64,000 nt of DNA from Dyella monticola (GCF_003363155.1 NZ_QRBE01000005.1:124001-188000); one strand, 5' to 3'. Shown: positions 19,249 to 28,680, counted from the stretch's first letter. Made by a program: numbers and translations. The notes: generated by a model from the letters alone, not told the origin.

Positions 19249-20525
19249 ATGCGATAGGGCTGAGGCTCGCCCTTCGCGTGGGTGCACTCGCGTTGAAATT
19301 CGCGCTGACGATGATCATTGCTCGCACGCTCGGCTTCGATGCCGTGGCCGCTTATGGATTCGCGGTGGCGGCATCGGTGGTGGCCTCCAAGGTGCTTGGC
19401 CTCGGTTTCAGTACCGAACTCAATCGCCAATTGTCCGATGACACACCCGCCGACGCGATCCGCACCGCAAAGCGGCTGTTTGCGCTGTATGGCACTGTTT
19501 ACGCGTTGCTGTGCCTGCTGATGGCTGCCTCGGGGCTGGTATCGGGGCCATGGCGCGTCTCCGCATTACCTACCACGCCACTGTGGCTGATTGCACTGGT
19601 CGCTTGCGCTGAGCATGCGGCACTGGAGGTCAACAGCTACGTCTACGCGCTGCATCGGACGCACGCTGCCACGTGGCTTTTGTTTGTCCGTACCGGTGCG
19701 TGGGCAGGCGTGGCGATCGCCGCACTCATGTTGCATGCCATCGGATCCATCGAAGCGTTGTTCGCCATCTGGCTCGTCACCAATGTGGGGGTTGTTGTGG
19801 CCGGATGGACGCTCATGAATCGTGTTGCGCGCGGCCTTCCCCCCTCGCGTGCCAGAGTGATCGCGCCTGCCGGACTGGCCAAGGTGTGGGTAGATGGCGT
19901 GCCGTTCTTTGTCGCATTGCTGCTCCTTTCGATACTGCAATATCTGGAGCGCTTTGTTGCGGCGGGTGTCCTCACGGCGAACGAACTTGGCCGTTACGTG
20001 TTCGTCTGGTCGATCGCCAATGCCATTCAGACGGTCGCGGCAGCAACGGTCGTCTTCGCTGCCGGGCCGCGCCTGGTGCGCGCTGCAGCCGGAAGCGACG
20101 ATGCATTCCGACGCGAACTGCTGCATGCCGCAGCGGCCTCGCTGCTGCTCAGCGGCGCAGCGGCCATCGGCCTTTTTGCGCTGCGTGTACCGATCTTCCA
20201 GCTTGCGCACGGAGGCGGCGGTGCATGGCAGACAAACGAACTCTCACTGCTAGGGCTGTCGTTTGTGTTGCGTGCACTCACCGACGTGCTGTGGGCGGCC
20301 GCGGTGGCGCAGCGCAAAGGACGGCCGGTGGCGATCTCGATGGCACTGCTGGCACTGATCTGCCTGCCCGTGTCGATCATGCTGGTCCGCAGCTTGGACG
20401 GATTGGGTGCGGCATGCGCTCACCTCGTCGCAAGTGTCGCGGTGGCCGTCACCATGGTATGGATCATCGCATCACGAGCCTCGCCGGCCTTGCGCCTGCC
20501 ACGGGGAGCCGCCGATGCTGCGTAA
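19245..20525 (+). CDS. Polysaccharide flippase (Wzx-like)
   Basis: A 426-residue polytopic membrane protein with about twelve hydrophobic segments spread evenly from residue 5 to 415, the MOP/Wzx topology. The opening LRVGALALKFALTMIIARTLG is typical of O-antigen/EPS flippases. It would move lipid-linked repeat units from the cytoplasmic to the periplasmic face for polymerisation. It overlaps the pyruvyl transferase gene by 4 bp, and the next gene starts inside its 3' end. Family assignment rests on topology, N-terminal pattern and context. Confidence 0.8.
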   Translation: MNAIGLRLALRVGALALKFALTMIIARTLGFDAVAAYGFAVAASVVASKVLGLGFSTELNRQLSDDTPADAIRTAKRLFALYGTVYALLCLLMAASGLVSGPWRVSALPTTPLWLIALVACAEHAALEVNSYVYALHRTHAATWLLFVRTGAWAGVAIAALMLHAIGSIEALFAIWLVTNVGVVVAGWTLMNRVARGLPPSRARVIAPAGLAKVWVDGVPFFVALLLLSILQYLERFVAAGVLTANELGRYVFVWSIANAIQTVAAATVVFAAGPRLVRAAAGSDDAFRRELLHAAAASLLLSGAAAIGLFALRVPIFQLAHGGGGAWQTNELSLLGLSFVLRALTDVLWAAAVAQRKGRPVAISMALLALICLPVSIMLVRSLDGLGAACAHLVASVAVAVTMVWIIASRASPALRLPRGAADAA

Positions 20526-21660
20526 GTTGATGGTGAGTGGACCGCTGCTCAGCCGCGGCCTGTGCGATGCGATCGCGGCGATGATGGCTCTGCTGTATTT
20601 GGCCATCTATGCAAACGCGCGCGCGCTGCTTCCCGATTTCATCTTCCGTGATGCCGACAAGATCCAGACGCAGATCGGCGGTGGCAGCGCCTATAGCGGC
20701 ACGTCGTTCGATGTTGCCGGGCGTTTCTACGCTGCGCTCGGCACCACGGGCACGAATGCATTCGTGGCGACGCTGGGCGTGCTGTTCATTTGGGCCACAC
20801 TGCGCCAGACCCGTCATGCCGGTGCGTTGTTCGCCAACCTGGCGTTGATAGTGCCGTGCCTGTTCTTCAATCTGTTCGTAGCCAGCAAGGATACCCTCGT
20901 CGTTCTGATGACGCTGGTGCTATGGCTGGTGGCGCGCCGTTACGGAACGGTGCGTACGTTCGTCGTAGCGGTCGCGCTCTACCTGGGGTACGCCGCGATG
21001 ATTCGCAGCTACTTCATACTGATCGCGATCAGTGCTTGCTGTGCATGGTGGTTCCGTCGCGCAACGCTGCCGCGGCGGATCATCGCATCCCTGTTGCTGA
21101 TGGTCGCGCTCGCCCTCTTACCCGATACGGTCTACTACGCGCTACAGCATCCGCGTGACGCCGCCGTCGACTATTTGATGTACGGGTCGCCGTTCGGTGC
21201 GCGTACCAGTTTCCATAATCCGTTTGCGCCGGACTCATTGCTGCACTTCGTTGGCAACTACCTGTATTCGGTACCCCGGCTCAACCTGCCGGTGCTGTTC
21301 TCGCCGGATACAAAAGGGATAGCGATGCAGTGTTTTATTGCGCTCATGCTGGCCCCTGCGTGGGCACCTCTACCGCGCGCGTCGATACCTATGTCGGCGC
21401 TGCCCGGCCGAGAAGTTCTTGCCTGCATCGTACTCGGACAGGTGGCGATATCGATGCTATTTGAGCCGGACTTAGGCAGCTATACGCGACATCTATCCAG
21501 CTTGTCCCTGTTCGCTGCCGCCCTATGGGCGCAACGTGTCGTGCGCACTCACCCACCGGGGGCTGCGGTGGACGAGCGAGACGCACGTGCATCACGCAGC
21601 GCACGTTCGATGACGTCGAAAGCGGGTTTGGCCGTACGGTCCGCGCGCAGGAGACCGTAA
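20515..21660 (+). CDS. Putative exopolysaccharide polymerase (Wzy-like)
   Basis: A 381-residue membrane protein with about nine to ten hydrophobic segments and a larger loop near residues 200-270, between a transporter and accessory genes. No catalytic motif is diagnostic; Wzy polymerases are very divergent, so the call rests on topology and on the lack of any other polymerase in the operon. The start at 20515 has a strong GGGGAG site and overlaps the flippase stop by 11 bp. The last 37 residues are hydrophilic and lie over the 3' end of the glycosidase gene on the other strand, so the natural C-terminus or the overlap deserves checking. Confidence 0.65.
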   Translation: MLRKLMVSGPLLSRGLCDAIAAMMALLYLAIYANARALLPDFIFRDADKIQTQIGGGSAYSGTSFDVAGRFYAALGTTGTNAFVATLGVLFIWATLRQTRHAGALFANLALIVPCLFFNLFVASKDTLVVLMTLVLWLVARRYGTVRTFVVAVALYLGYAAMIRSYFILIAISACCAWWFRRATLPRRIIASLLLMVALALLPDTVYYALQHPRDAAVDYLMYGSPFGARTSFHNPFAPDSLLHFVGNYLYSVPRLNLPVLFSPDTKGIAMQCFIALMLAPAWAPLPRASIPMSALPGREVLACIVLGQVAISMLFEPDLGSYTRHLSSLSLFAAALWAQRVVRTHPPGAAVDERDARASRSARSMTSKAGLAVRSARRRP

Positions 21661-22562
21661 TGGCGCTGGGCGGTATCGGAGGCATCGGGTGTATCGGCCC
21701 ACTCGTAAATGGAGATCAGCGAAGCCGATTGTGCGTCAACGCTTTGCATCAACATCGCCACGCGTTTGGCCTGTCTGTCGGCACCGTTCAAGCCAGCCGA
21801 TGTCGCGCCGTCTTCGGTAATCGCAATCGGCAGACCGTAGCGCTTGCGCAGGGCCTGCGACGCTGCGCGAATCTGATCGGCCGTCATGCCGTAGGCGTGA
21901 TACGAAATGGCGTCAAGGCAACGGGGAAGTTGCCCGGCAAGTGGCTGCAGCAGACGTCCGGCGGCCGATCCGCCCAGCGGCACCCGCGCGAAGGCAAAGC
22001 CCAGCACCGGCACGGAGGGTTTTCGCACGGCCAAGCGTTCGCACGCCGCATGCATGAAGGGGGCGAACGTTTCCTCGACGTCGCCCGTGGGCCAGTATTT
22101 GGACTGGTCCGGTTCGTTCCACAATTCGATGGCCAGCAGCTGCGATCCGTACTGGCGATCAAGCTGTGCGACCAAACCGGCCATGTCATCGCCCGCCTGG
22201 GCAAGCGTAGCCGCACGCGCGGCGCGAGACACGGCGCGGGGCGCAAGCGATCCAAGCGAACGCACGGTCAGCAGCACCGGCAATCCCGCCGCATGCGCAG
22301 CAGTGATCGCCTGGTCAAGCGCGCGGCGGTAATCGGCGCGGCCCATGCGGTCGGTCCACACACCCATGCGCACGAATGCAAACCCTGCGTTATGGATCTT
22401 CCGCGCATCGTTCGCGTTGAACGACTGCAGCTTCACCTGTACACCGACCAGCGGCGTCGCGCCTTCCTGCGACGCCAGCCAGTAAGCGCGATCGGCACCA
22501 TACACAGGTGCGCACAGCAGCCACAGCGCGATCGCCAACGAGTGAACAATGTGATGACGCAT
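21549..22562 (-). CDS. Secreted clan GH-A glycoside hydrolase (PslG/GH39-like)
   Basis: Exported 337-residue TIM-barrel glycosidase. A Sec signal (about residues 1-23) precedes it. The acid/base motif ELWNEPDQ and the nucleophile motif AITEDGA are both present and correctly ordered for a retaining clan GH-A enzyme. It is encoded on the opposite strand within an exopolysaccharide locus, like hydrolases such as PslG that trim or release the polymer; the substrate here is inferred from context. The start at 22562 gives a signal peptide at the exact N-terminus; upstream in-frame starts would bury it. Its 3' end overlaps the polymerase gene by 112 bp, and galE starts divergently 137 bp away. Confidence 0.8.
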   Translation of the reverse strand: MRHHIVHSLAIALWLLCAPVYGADRAYWLASQEGATPLVGVQVKLQSFNANDARKIHNAGFAFVRMGVWTDRMGRADYRRALDQAITAAHAAGLPVLLTVRSLGSLAPRAVSRAARAATLAQAGDDMAGLVAQLDRQYGSQLLAIELWNEPDQSKYWPTGDVEETFAPFMHAACERLAVRKPSVPVLGFAFARVPLGGSAAGRLLQPLAGQLPRCLDAISYHAYGMTADQIRAASQALRKRYGLPIAITEDGATSAGLNGADRQAKRVAMLMQSVDAQSASLISIYEWADTPDASDTAQRHYGLLRADRTAKPAFDVIERALRDARASRSSTAAPGG

Positions 22563-22699
22563 GTGGTGATCAACCTTTTCAAGAGGTGGCTTCACGTCAT
22601 CGCAGATACGGATCGATGCAAGACGAAGAGCGGTGAGTGTACGCCGCAACGCAGGCACACGGCCGGTGTAAGACGGATGCCGATAGCGAAGGAGCGCAG

Positions 22700-23671
22700 G
22701 TGAAGATTCTGGTTTGTGGCGGTGCGGGCTATATCGGCTCGCACATGGTGCGTTATTTGCTCGCGCATGGGCATCACGTGGTGGTCTTCGACAACCTGTC
22801 CACAGGTCACGCCCTGGCGGTGGGAAAGGCTCGGCTGGTAGTAGGTGATCTACGCGACCGGCAGGCCCTGCGGAGGCTGTACCTGCAGCGCTACGATGCG
22901 GTCATTCACTTTTGCGCGCACTCGATCGTTCCGCATTCCGTGGCCGATCCTTACGCCTATTACGAAAATAATGTTGCCGGCACATTGAGCCTGCTGCAGG
23001 CCATGCGCGAGGCGGGTGTCGCAAAAATGGTGTTTTCCTCCACGGCGGCCGTATTTGGCCATCCGTCGTCACCGCTGTTGGACGAGCACCATCCAACCGT
23101 CCCCATCAACCCGTATGGCGCCAGCAAGTTGATGGTCGAGGGGGTTCTCGCCGACGCTTCCCGCGCTTATGGGCTACGCTCGGTGGCGCTGCGCTATTTC
23201 AATGCCGCAGGCGCGGACCCTTCGGGCGACATTGGCGAATCCCATCAGCCGGAAACGCACTTGATTCCCAACATCCTGCGCGCGGGATTGGGGCAAGGCG
23301 GCAGGTTGAAAATTTTCGGCAACGATTACGACACGCGTGATGGCACCTGCGTGCGCGACTACATCCATGTCAACGATCTTGCTCGCGCGCACCTGAAGGC
23401 CGTCGAGTTTCTGCATGACCATGAAGGCGCCCATGTATTCAATCTCGGCAACGGCAAAGGCTTTACGGTGCGCGAAGTCATCGACGCAGCACGTGCCGTC
23501 ACCGGCGTGAATATTCCCTATGAATACGCGCCGCGCCGGGCCGGCGATCCTGCTGTGCTGATCGCATCGAGCAACAAAGCCCGTGAGTTCCTAGACTGGG
23601 TTCCAGCCGTAACGGACATTGGCGACATCGTGGAGACGGCCTGGCGCTGGCATCGTGCGGCGAAATATTGA
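22700..23671 (+). CDS. galE: UDP-glucose 4-epimerase
   Basis: Cytoplasmic NAD-dependent epimerase interconverting UDP-glucose and UDP-galactose, 323 residues. The Rossmann motif GGAGYIGSH is at the N-terminus, the SSTAAVFG stretch supplies the catalytic Ser/Thr, and NPYGASK is the YXXXK motif. NLGNGKGFTVREV is typical of GalE. The GTG start is chosen because AAGGAG lies 5 nt upstream and the protein then opens directly with VKILVCGGAGY; an ATG further upstream would add 21 unrelated residues. It would supply UDP-galactose to the adjacent exopolysaccharide pathway. Confidence 0.93.
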   Translation: MKILVCGGAGYIGSHMVRYLLAHGHHVVVFDNLSTGHALAVGKARLVVGDLRDRQALRRLYLQRYDAVIHFCAHSIVPHSVADPYAYYENNVAGTLSLLQAMREAGVAKMVFSSTAAVFGHPSSPLLDEHHPTVPINPYGASKLMVEGVLADASRAYGLRSVALRYFNAAGADPSGDIGESHQPETHLIPNILRAGLGQGGRLKIFGNDYDTRDGTCVRDYIHVNDLARAHLKAVEFLHDHEGAHVFNLGNGKGFTVREVIDAARAVTGVNIPYEYAPRRAGDPAVLIASSNKAREFLDWVPAVTDIGDIVETAWRWHRAAKY

Positions 23672-24080
23672 AGTTTGCATGGGTGACGCGTGTGCGTGGA
23701 ATTTTAGTGTTTATTCGAACATCGAGCGCTGTGCGATAAGCGCGTGGAAACGATGACGACAACACACCTGCGTCGCAACGCATGGTCGAACGCAGCTTCG
23801 TGCACGACGGTTCCGTTCATTTGACATTGACGGCGTCGGCGATGGTGATGCTGTGTATGGCCAATACGCGGCCACCAGAATTGCGACCCGTCTGATTTCC
23901 TCTGTATCGATTCGTCCCTACCCTGGCGTGCGCTTTTATGACTCGCTGGTCCATACCTTGCTCGATTAAGACACGGCTGATTGTTTTTCAATGTGCGTTG
24001 CAAAGCGCCCGCGTGAAAGTCCTTTTTCGAATTCATCCAATAAGAATGAATGGATTTTCGTAATTAAGCATGTTGTTGTT
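23672..24080. other. Intergenic region before the two-partner secretion genes
   Basis: About 410 bp without a convincing gene. The right third (from about 23960) is visibly more AT-rich than its surroundings and probably carries the promoter of the secretion pair. No clear terminator follows galE. Short open frames here have no recognisable product. Confidence 0.4.
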
Positions 24081-25880
24081 ATGAAGTCTTCCTTTCGCAT
24101 GAAGCCCCTAAAAATCGGGTGGGCAAGTGTTTCGTTGCTTACCTTGATACGCGCCGGTCATGCCGGTGAATCTGCCGTTCCTGGCCAATTGGTGGTGCCT
24201 GGCGTTTCTTCGGGCGTCTTGCTCCAGCACTATCAGGGAGTGCTTGCGCCCGATGCGAATGCGCCCGTGGGTGCCCGTGGCGAGCATAAGCCCACGATGG
24301 CCCAGCGGGCCGAGCAAGGCAGGACGCTGCGCGTCATGGTCAAGCACTTTGTGTTGAGCGAGCCGCTGCCCGGGCCGGCAGCCGCGAAGGCACAGCAGAT
24401 CTTTACGGCCTTCGAAGGGCGGCAGCTTGGTTCTGCGGACGTGGTGCGTGTGCGCAACCTGTTGAACGCGATGTTGTCGCGCGAGATGGATGCACTGACT
24501 TATGCCCGCTTGCCACAACAAGACATCAGCGACGGTATCGTCCATTTCGAGATCGAACGCGGGCGCATCGGCAGGCTCGAGCTCAACAACCGGTCGCGGG
24601 TATCCAATTCGGTCGTCAGCCACTACCTGCCCAGCAATGATGTTGGCGAACGACGCAATCTCGATGCGCTTGCGCAAATGAACCGCAGGTTGTCGGCCTT
24701 GCCGGGTATTGGGCAGGCGGCCGTTTCCCTCGCGCCTGGCGATGAGCCTGGGACGACCAATGTCACCGCGAACATCACGCCTGCGTCGCCCATTGAGGGT
24801 GTTTTGCTGGCCAATAACTCGGGTGCGCCAAGCTCGGGCGCCAATATGGTGGGTGCACAAGTGGCACTGAACAGTCCCCTAGGCATCGGCGACCGCCTGC
24901 AAAGCACGCTGTTCTATGCACCGCCTGGTGCACAAAACGCGGTGGGACAAGGTGGTCATACCTCGTTTGCCGCATTGTCCTACGACGCACCGGTTGGTTA
25001 TCGAGGCACGCGTGGCGGCGTTCAGTACAACCGTGTCGACTACACACAAGGCGGCCCCGGCGACTTACGCGAACTATTCGACGGACACGGTAGTGCCGAC
25101 GGTATACGCACCTACGTCAGTCATCCGCTGCTTGCGCGCGACGACGCTAATGTGACGATGGGTGCCAGCCTTGAGCACAAGAACCTGAAGGATTCCTTTT
25201 TTGGTGTGATGTCACGCCGCCGCTTGTGGACGGGAGGCGCCAGTGTTTCCGGTTTCAAAGCGGGACAGCTGGCGGCACGGCCGAACGTTGTCCGATTCGA
25301 TGCTGAGCTGAAGGCTGGCCAAGTCCAAGTGCTCGATGTGGGCATCAATGATGATGCCGCCGGCGACCTGTCGCGGTCGTTGATCTCCAGGCGCTTCGCC
25401 AAGCTCAGCGTGGGCGGGGAATACCTTCAGCTGATCCGCCCCGGTTTGACCTTCTCGCTCAAGGGTAATGCGCAATTTTCGCTGCCCCGGCATCACCTCG
25501 ATCCTTCTGAGCAGATGAGTTTGGGTGGAGCTCAAGGTGTGCGCGGCTATGACAGCGGCTTGTCGACCGTCGACCAGGGCGCGCTGATGTCGACCACGTT
25601 GACTCAGGCGTTGGAACCGATACCGGGCTTGTCAATGAGCGTGTTCTATGACCGTGGCAACGGTCAGATCAGCCGTTCGAATATCGCTGCGGGCGGATGC
25701 GGCTGCACGATTCCGGACAACCTGATGACTGTGCAAGCGGCCGGCGTGGGGCTGGACTACCACTATGGCAGCAAGTTCTCGGTAAGCGTGGTGTACGCCC
25801 GGCAAATAGGAGCCGTGCCTGAAAACCAGTATCAGCGTCGCCGTGCCCAAACCTGGGTAAACGCGAAGCTGGCATTTTGA
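24081..25880 (+). CDS. Two-partner secretion outer-membrane transporter (ShlB/FhaC/TpsB family)
   Basis: Outer-membrane Omp85-superfamily transporter exporting the TpsA protein encoded next, 599 residues. After a signal region comes a POTRA-type domain (about 90-170, KHFVLSEPLPG onwards). The ShlB-type 16-strand barrel follows, with the conserved GAQGVRGYDSG loop-6 motif near residue 480, and the chain ends in Phe (NAKLAF). A CGC motif (Cys540, Cys542) lies in the barrel region, where cysteines are rare. The start is uncertain: ATG 24081 and ATG 24099 are both possible, the second giving a neater signal peptide, and neither has a strong ribosome-binding site. Confidence 0.9.
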   Translation: MKSSFRMKPLKIGWASVSLLTLIRAGHAGESAVPGQLVVPGVSSGVLLQHYQGVLAPDANAPVGARGEHKPTMAQRAEQGRTLRVMVKHFVLSEPLPGPAAAKAQQIFTAFEGRQLGSADVVRVRNLLNAMLSREMDALTYARLPQQDISDGIVHFEIERGRIGRLELNNRSRVSNSVVSHYLPSNDVGERRNLDALAQMNRRLSALPGIGQAAVSLAPGDEPGTTNVTANITPASPIEGVLLANNSGAPSSGANMVGAQVALNSPLGIGDRLQSTLFYAPPGAQNAVGQGGHTSFAALSYDAPVGYRGTRGGVQYNRVDYTQGGPGDLRELFDGHGSADGIRTYVSHPLLARDDANVTMGASLEHKNLKDSFFGVMSRRRLWTGGASVSGFKAGQLAARPNVVRFDAELKAGQVQVLDVGINDDAAGDLSRSLISRRFAKLSVGGEYLQLIRPGLTFSLKGNAQFSLPRHHLDPSEQMSLGGAQGVRGYDSGLSTVDQGALMSTTLTQALEPIPGLSMSVFYDRGNGQISRSNIAAGGCGCTIPDNLMTVQAAGVGLDYHYGSKFSVSVVYARQIGAVPENQYQRRRAQTWVNAKLAF

Positions 25881-26060
25881 GCATGTCAGCGGTTTTGCCG
25901 ATGTCGTTTTTCTAAATACGTCATGCAGTCAAAGCCGCCCGACAAGCAGGTAAACCGCATGAAAGACCATCGCTGCGATGTCGCCCCAGCAACGACAGCG
26001 CGCATGGCGATTTTGTCGAGCTCAACAGCCCTACCGTTTTTTTCAAAGCAAGGAAGAAAG

Positions 26061-28655
26061 ATGAACCATCGCAGCAGCATCGCCAGACACGCCGCACGCA
26101 ATAAGGTATTGCTGCGCCTGAAACCGATGACGGCATTGATCATGTTGGCCACGGCCGGGCAAGCCGCGGCGGTGACTACCGGCAGCACGGCCGTCGGCCA
26201 AGCGACCATCACTCAAAACGGGACGATCACCACGATCAACCAGACGAGCGACCGCGCGATCATCAATTGGAACAACTTCGACACACGTGCCGGCGAAAGC
26301 GTCAACTTCATTCAACCGTCGATGACCTCGGCGACGCTGAACCGTGTGGTCTCCGGGGCCGCCACCCAGATCAACGGCAGCTTGACCGCCAATGGCCAGC
26401 TGTACGTGGTGAACCCGAACGGCATTGCGGTGGGCAAGAGCGGCAGCATCACCGCGACCGGCGTGGTGCTTTCGGGCGTGGACGTGTCCGACGCCGAGTT
26501 CATGATGGAAAAGAAACGCTACATCACGTTCAACGGAAACAGCGCGGCCACCGCTGCGGTAACCAATGCGGGTACGATCATGGCCGCGACGGGTGGCGTG
26601 ACCTTCCTTGGCGGTCGGGTCGTGAACGAAGCGGGTGGTGTGGTCAACGCATACGGCGGTGACGTGTCGCTGCTCGCCGCCGGTCAGGGGATGCAGGAGC
26701 CATCGACGGGAGACTTCGTAGCGATGGCCGCGGGGCCAGCCAATGCATTGGCCGCTAATTACGGCGCGTTGACGAGCAGCGGCGGCGGCGTTTATCTCAC
26801 CGCCGTCCCGTCGACCGCCACGGATGGCTACGCGATCTCCAATACGGGGACGATTGACGCCTACCGCGCGGTCATCTACTCGACAGCGGGTAGCGTTTGG
26901 CTAGCTGGCCAAGTGAAGGGACATTCCAACATCACCCTCTCCAGCGCTGGCGTGCTCAATGGGCAGGGCAGCACGCTGAGCTCGGACGGTTACATGACGA
27001 TTTCTGCAAACAACAGTTTGGCGTTGGGGCAGGTCGATGCAGGCGTCTTGATGGTCAGCAGTGGTGGGCGCCTGACCCTAAACAATCCGCTCAACGTTGC
27101 CAGCGACATCGATGTAAGTACAAGCGACGCGCTGAAAGCCAATGGCGCCATCACTTCCACGTATGGCAATGTCACGCTGAGATCGGGTGTCCAGACAACG
27201 GTGGATTCGGTGAGCGCACGCGGTGCTGTCGTGCTGCAGAGCAACGGCGGCATCACGGTCAATGGGCCATTGGCCGGTGGTTCCATCGACGTGGGGGCGG
27301 CCACGAATGCGGTGCTGTTGGGCGACGTGGTCGCACAGGGTGCGGTGCGGTTGGGGAGCGGCAACAATTTGACCGTAGGCCAGCTGGGCGTGGGTGGCTC
27401 CGTGAGCGGTAAGACTGTTTCCCTGGGCGCCAACAATGCGATGAATGTCTGGGGCGGTGTCAACGCGACAGAGCGCGCGTACATCAGAAACTACGGCGAC
27501 GATGGCACGGTATTCATCAATCAGGGCATTCACGCACCGTATTACGAGGTGACCAACAAGGGTCAAACCTACACGATGTGCGGGTGTTCGCTTGACTACA
27601 CGCCTGTCTATGGCGCCGATGGATACGACCAGAACGGCTACAACCGCAGTGGCTTCAACAGCAGCGGTTATAACGCAGCGGGGCTGGACCGTTTCGGCCG
27701 TCCCAATCCCAATACCGACGTAACCCCAACCCCGACCGATAGCCGCCTTGGCACGGGCACGATCGCCAGTGGTGCCGGGACCATTACGCAGAATGGCGTG
27801 GATACAACGATCCGCCAGTCGTCCGACCGGATGATCGTGAACTGGGACAAATTCGGTATATCGCAAGGCGCATCGGTGACGATTGATCAGCCCAGCCGCC
27901 GATCGGCCATCTTGAATCGCGTGACGGGAACGGATACCACGCTGATCGACGGTTCATTGACCGCCAACGGCCAAGTATTCGTGATCAACCCCTACGGCGT
28001 CGTTGTTGGCGGAACGGGCGTGATCAACGGCAATGGCGTGGTGCTGTCGGCACTGAGCATCGGCGAGGATGACTTCAATGACGCCAACGGCCGTCATGAC
28101 TTTGCCCTGCAAAACGATACGGGTCTCACCTCCGTGACCAATAATGGGACGATCAACGGCGGCGAAGCGGGCGTCCAGTTGTTGGGCCTGCGCGCATTCA
28201 ACAACAGTACCGGCATCATCACCTCAAACGGTGGACAGATCGCCCTGGTTGCTGCGAATGCCGCCCATGTCAATACTGATGCCACGGGTGGCATGAGCAC
28301 GACGGCGGATGCGCCTCGCGCTGTCGCGCTCGTCAGTAACGATGGCGTGCTTGCAAACAGCAACGGCTCCATCAGCCTTCAGGCGATGGGTGGACTTGGA
28401 GGCAATCGCATGCTCGTCAATACCGGAACGATAGAGGGCGGGGCGGTGGACATCCAGGGCTTGGGCAGCGGCGACGTGCGTGTAGATGGCGCGATTGCGG
28501 CCGATCGAGTTCACGTGCTTGGTAACTATCTTCAAGTGAATAGCCGCATCGCTGCCAACGATGTGGTCGATATCACGGGAGGCAGGACGCTTAGTGTGAA
28601 TCGTGACATGATCGACACGCCGCAGCTTTACATCGACGGCAAGCTGTGGAACTAA
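26061..28655 (+). CDS. Filamentous-haemagglutinin-like exoprotein (TpsA) with two secretion domains
   Basis: Secreted or surface-bound adhesin-like protein of 864 residues, short for the family. A signal of about 37 residues follows a good ribosome-binding site (AAGGAAG), which fixes this start; an upstream in-frame ATG at 25923 lacks these. A TPS/haemagglutination-activity domain lies at about 38-150 (ATITQNG, INGSLTANGQLYVVNPNGIAVG). A second full copy lies at about 563-675 (TITQNG, IDGSLTANGQVFVINPYGVVVG). Between them are beta-helix repeats, Cys507-Gly-Cys509, and five 5-residue GY/FxD/N repeats. It lies 180 bp after its transporter gene and is followed by a terminator. Confidence 0.88.
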   Translation: MNHRSSIARHAARNKVLLRLKPMTALIMLATAGQAAAVTTGSTAVGQATITQNGTITTINQTSDRAIINWNNFDTRAGESVNFIQPSMTSATLNRVVSGAATQINGSLTANGQLYVVNPNGIAVGKSGSITATGVVLSGVDVSDAEFMMEKKRYITFNGNSAATAAVTNAGTIMAATGGVTFLGGRVVNEAGGVVNAYGGDVSLLAAGQGMQEPSTGDFVAMAAGPANALAANYGALTSSGGGVYLTAVPSTATDGYAISNTGTIDAYRAVIYSTAGSVWLAGQVKGHSNITLSSAGVLNGQGSTLSSDGYMTISANNSLALGQVDAGVLMVSSGGRLTLNNPLNVASDIDVSTSDALKANGAITSTYGNVTLRSGVQTTVDSVSARGAVVLQSNGGITVNGPLAGGSIDVGAATNAVLLGDVVAQGAVRLGSGNNLTVGQLGVGGSVSGKTVSLGANNAMNVWGGVNATERAYIRNYGDDGTVFINQGIHAPYYEVTNKGQTYTMCGCSLDYTPVYGADGYDQNGYNRSGFNSSGYNAAGLDRFGRPNPNTDVTPTPTDSRLGTGTIASGAGTITQNGVDTTIRQSSDRMIVNWDKFGISQGASVTIDQPSRRSAILNRVTGTDTTLIDGSLTANGQVFVINPYGVVVGGTGVINGNGVVLSALSIGEDDFNDANGRHDFALQNDTGLTSVTNNGTINGGEAGVQLLGLRAFNNSTGIITSNGGQIALVAANAAHVNTDATGGMSTTADAPRAVALVSNDGVLANSNGSISLQAMGGLGGNRMLVNTGTIEGGAVDIQGLGSGDVRVDGAIAADRVHVLGNYLQVNSRIAANDVVDITGGRTLSVNRDMIDTPQLYIDGKLWN
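27621..27695 (+). repeat. Five tandem 15-bp units in the TpsA gene
   Basis: The units encode GYDQN, GYNRS, GFNSS, GYNAA and GLDRF: a 5-residue period with an aromatic (or Leu) after each Gly and Asp/Asn next. They sit at residues 521-545, directly before the second secretion domain. This pentapeptide style occurs as linker repeats in assorted bacterial surface proteins and toxins. Confidence 0.8.
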
Positions 28656-28680
28656 ACGACGTTTGCATTGGCGTCATCCG

